NCBI GenBank assembly: GCA_029240815.1
Contig: JARDZO010000259.1
Coordinates: 1-7,940 of the forward strand
Source of the DNA: Brevibacillus sp.
Lineage (GTDB): Bacteria > Bacillota > Bacilli > Brevibacillales > Brevibacillaceae
Reading direction: 5' to 3'
DNA length: 7,940 bases
Shown: positions 6,661-7,940 of the stretch, piece after piece
Layout of the letters: the number at the start of each line of letters is the position of its first letter
Numbering within the stretch: the stretch's first letter is position 1
Made by a program: the position numbers and the translations under genes
The notes under the pieces: model-generated
Told to the model about the DNA's origin: nothing
The model's input: only the letters and a program-made list of their open reading frames with translations
The model's database searches: none

Positions 6661-7245
6661 CTAGTCGTTGGTTGGTTCTTCTGATTTTCCGAAAAGAGCG
6701 GACGCTTCCATACGCGCTTCCTCGATGTCCAGATTGACGGGTGGTTCCGGCAGGTCCGCTAATTCCCGCAAGCCAAAGTGTTCCAAAAAGTCCTTGGTTG
6801 TCGCGTACAAGATCGGACGCCCAATTCCTTCTGCTCGTCCGGCTTCACGAATTAATTGCTTGGATAACAGGGTATTGAGAGCTTTCTCGCATTTCACTCC
6901 ACGAATTTCCTCGATTTCCGAGCGGGTCAAAGGCTGTTTATACGCAATGATCGCCAATGTTTCCAGCGCGGCTTGAGAAAGCGTAGATTGACTGGGTGAA
7001 CTCGCCAAGCGCTCAAAATAAGGAACGTGCTCGGGTAAGGTCGTCAGCTGGTAAGCCCGCGCGACCTCCACGATCTGAATACCCCTGCCAGCTCTGCGAA
7101 AATCTGCTTTCATGTCTTCAATCAAGTCGATGACTTCTTCTTCAGATACCTCGGTGATTTCACTAATTTCCTTGGCATCGATGCCTTCATCGCCCGAAAT
7201 GAACAACAAGCCCTCAATGACGCCTTTCAGCTTGTCATAGTCCAT
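6661..7245 (-). CDS. scpB: Segregation and condensation protein B
   Basis: Dimeric winged-helix protein that binds the middle of the kleisin ScpA and completes the bacterial SMC-ScpAB condensin, which loads at origins and drives chromosome organisation and segregation. 194 residues, close to the roughly 197 of B. subtilis. The first winged-helix domain spans about 3-80 and the second about 88-160. The C-terminal family signature is intact: AIIAYKQPLTRSEIEEIRGV (98-117), LIREAGRAEGIGRPILYATT (131-150) and FLEHFGL (153-159). The tail is acidic. The ATG at 7245 is preferred over a GTG at 7275 because AAAGGAG lies about nine bases upstream of it and the product then begins directly with the helical domain. 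It overlaps the end of scpA by 11 bases, consistent with coupled translation and fixed stoichiometry. Confidence 0.96.
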   Translation of the reverse strand: MDYDKLKGVIEGLLFISGDEGIDAKEISEITEVSEEEVIDLIEDMKADFRRAGRGIQIVEVARAYQLTTLPEHVPYFERLASSPSQSTLSQAALETLAIIAYKQPLTRSEIEEIRGVKCEKALNTLLSKQLIREAGRAEGIGRPILYATTKDFLEHFGLRELADLPEPPVNLDIEEARMEASALFGKSEEPTND

Positions 7246-7940
7246 CCTCAGGGGCTCCTTTCGTTGTGTTGTCACAAATCATGATGTCCTGAAACAACTG
7301 GTTTTGGATACACGTAATTTCTTTTGCTTTCATCAACTCCAGCAGGGCGAGAAAGCTCGTCACGATCTCTGTACGAGTCGCCCCTCGAGTAAATAGCTGC
7401 GAGAAGCGAACCATTCCTCCCCCTACACGCACAAGTTGACGGATTTCGAACATCCTGTCTTTGATGGATACTTCGTCCCGAGATACTTTGGTAATCGGCT
7501 GCTTGTCATTGACCTTCTTCACCAGTTTTTCCAAGGCAGAAATCAGATCATAGAGCGTCACATCCTTGACGGTATGATCCTCTTCTTTCACATACGGTGA
7601 TAAATTCTCAGCAGGACGCGTATACACCTGGTTGCGCCCGATTTCCATTTCCCGCAGACGCTCCGCGAGCATCTTGTATCGTTTATACTCCAAAAGACGC
7701 TGCACCAGCTCTTCCCGCGGGTCAATCTCTTCGACATCCATATCGAGGAGCTGCTGAAAGACGTGCTCCTCTTTTTTCGGCAGCAGCATCTTACTTTTGA
7801 TCGAGAGGAGGCTCGCCGCCATAACGACAAACTCACTCGCTACATCCAGCTGCAGCTGCTGCATCGTATCAATCGTCGCCAGATACTGCTCGGTTATTTC
7901 CGCGATGGGAATGTCGTAAATGTCCACTTCGGCCTTGTCG
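7235..7940 (-). CDS. scpA: Segregation and condensation protein A, kleisin subunit (5' end cut by window)
   Basis: Kleisin that bridges the two SMC heads in the condensin ring and carries the ScpB dimer. 234 codons are visible before the TGA. The frame stays open at the right edge and begins ...DKAEVDIYDIPIAEITEQYL, which in the family sits near residue 20, so about 18-25 N-terminal residues are missing; a GTG at 7927 is an internal valine, not the start. Family landmarks are ASEFVVMAASLLSIKSKMLLP in the N-terminal SMC-neck-binding part, then DPREELVQRLLEYKRYK, a polar linker that should bind ScpB, and a C-terminal winged helix with TSFLALLELMKAKEI that binds the SMC cap. It overlaps scpB by 11 bases. 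Confidence 0.97.
   Translation of the reverse strand, partial: DKAEVDIYDIPIAEITEQYLATIDTMQQLQLDVASEFVVMAASLLSIKSKMLLPKKEEHVFQQLLDMDVEEIDPREELVQRLLEYKRYKMLAERLREMEIGRNQVYTRPAENLSPYVKEEDHTVKDVTLYDLISALEKLVKKVNDKQPITKVSRDEVSIKDRMFEIRQLVRVGGGMVRFSQLFTRGATRTEIVTSFLALLELMKAKEITCIQNQLFQDIMICDNTTKGAPEDGL

Noticed and set aside
7925..7927. GTG at 7927 as the scpA start
   Set aside because: The frame stays open to the window edge, and the residues DKAE just before it belong to the conserved N-terminal helix of ScpA, so the true start lies outside the window.
1..7940. Mobile element, CRISPR array, tRNA/rRNA, riboswitch or an undescribed multi-gene system
   Set aside because: Every stretch is either a recognisable core gene or a gap of at most about 110 bases; no repeats, transposase or cloverleaf-like sequence were seen, and gene order matches a known Bacillales core region.

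Overview
This window is a dense stretch of chromosomal core genome from a Gram-positive, endospore-forming member of the Bacillales. All nine genes lie on the minus strand. The organism call rests on three things: spore-maturation genes next to a spore-associated D,D-carboxypeptidase gene, a ResABC (system II) cytochrome c assembly cluster, and a gene order that as I recall it closely follows the Bacillus subtilis scpA-scpB-(ypuI)-dacB-spmA-spmB-rluB-resA-resB-resC region. A Brevibacillus-like genome is my best guess from protein feel and a roughly even base composition, but the genus cannot be fixed from this sequence alone.

Reading in the direction of transcription (high to low coordinates): the right edge holds scpA (5' end cut off by the window) overlapping scpB; together they encode the kleisin and the winged-helix partner of the SMC condensin that organises and segregates the chromosome. 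After a 97-base gap comes the sporulation cluster dacB-spmA-spmB. Its genes overlap or are separated by 11 bases, and it ends at a rho-independent terminator. dacB trims cross-linking stem peptides in cortex peptidoglycan, and SpmA/SpmB are paired membrane proteins needed for full core dehydration. Immediately beyond the terminator is a candidate sigma-A promoter driving rluB, a 23S rRNA pseudouridine synthase.

A 110-base gap with a strong TATAAT box, no recognisable -35 box and an upstream 11-base-phased direct repeat leads into resA-resB-resC. ResA is the membrane-anchored thiol reductase that keeps apocytochrome CXXCH cysteines reduced; ResB and ResC form the haem delivery and ligation complex. 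resC runs off the left edge with an estimated few dozen codons missing; resD and resE would be expected beyond it by analogy with B. subtilis.

No mobile element, CRISPR array, RNA gene or foreign-looking island was seen, and no gap exceeds about 110 bases. I found no evidence for an undescribed system. The observations worth a second look are small: regulatory sequences at the gene-block junctions, the cytoplasmic zinc-ribbon head on ResB, a long extracytoplasmic loop in ResC, and the visible SpmA/SpmB homology.
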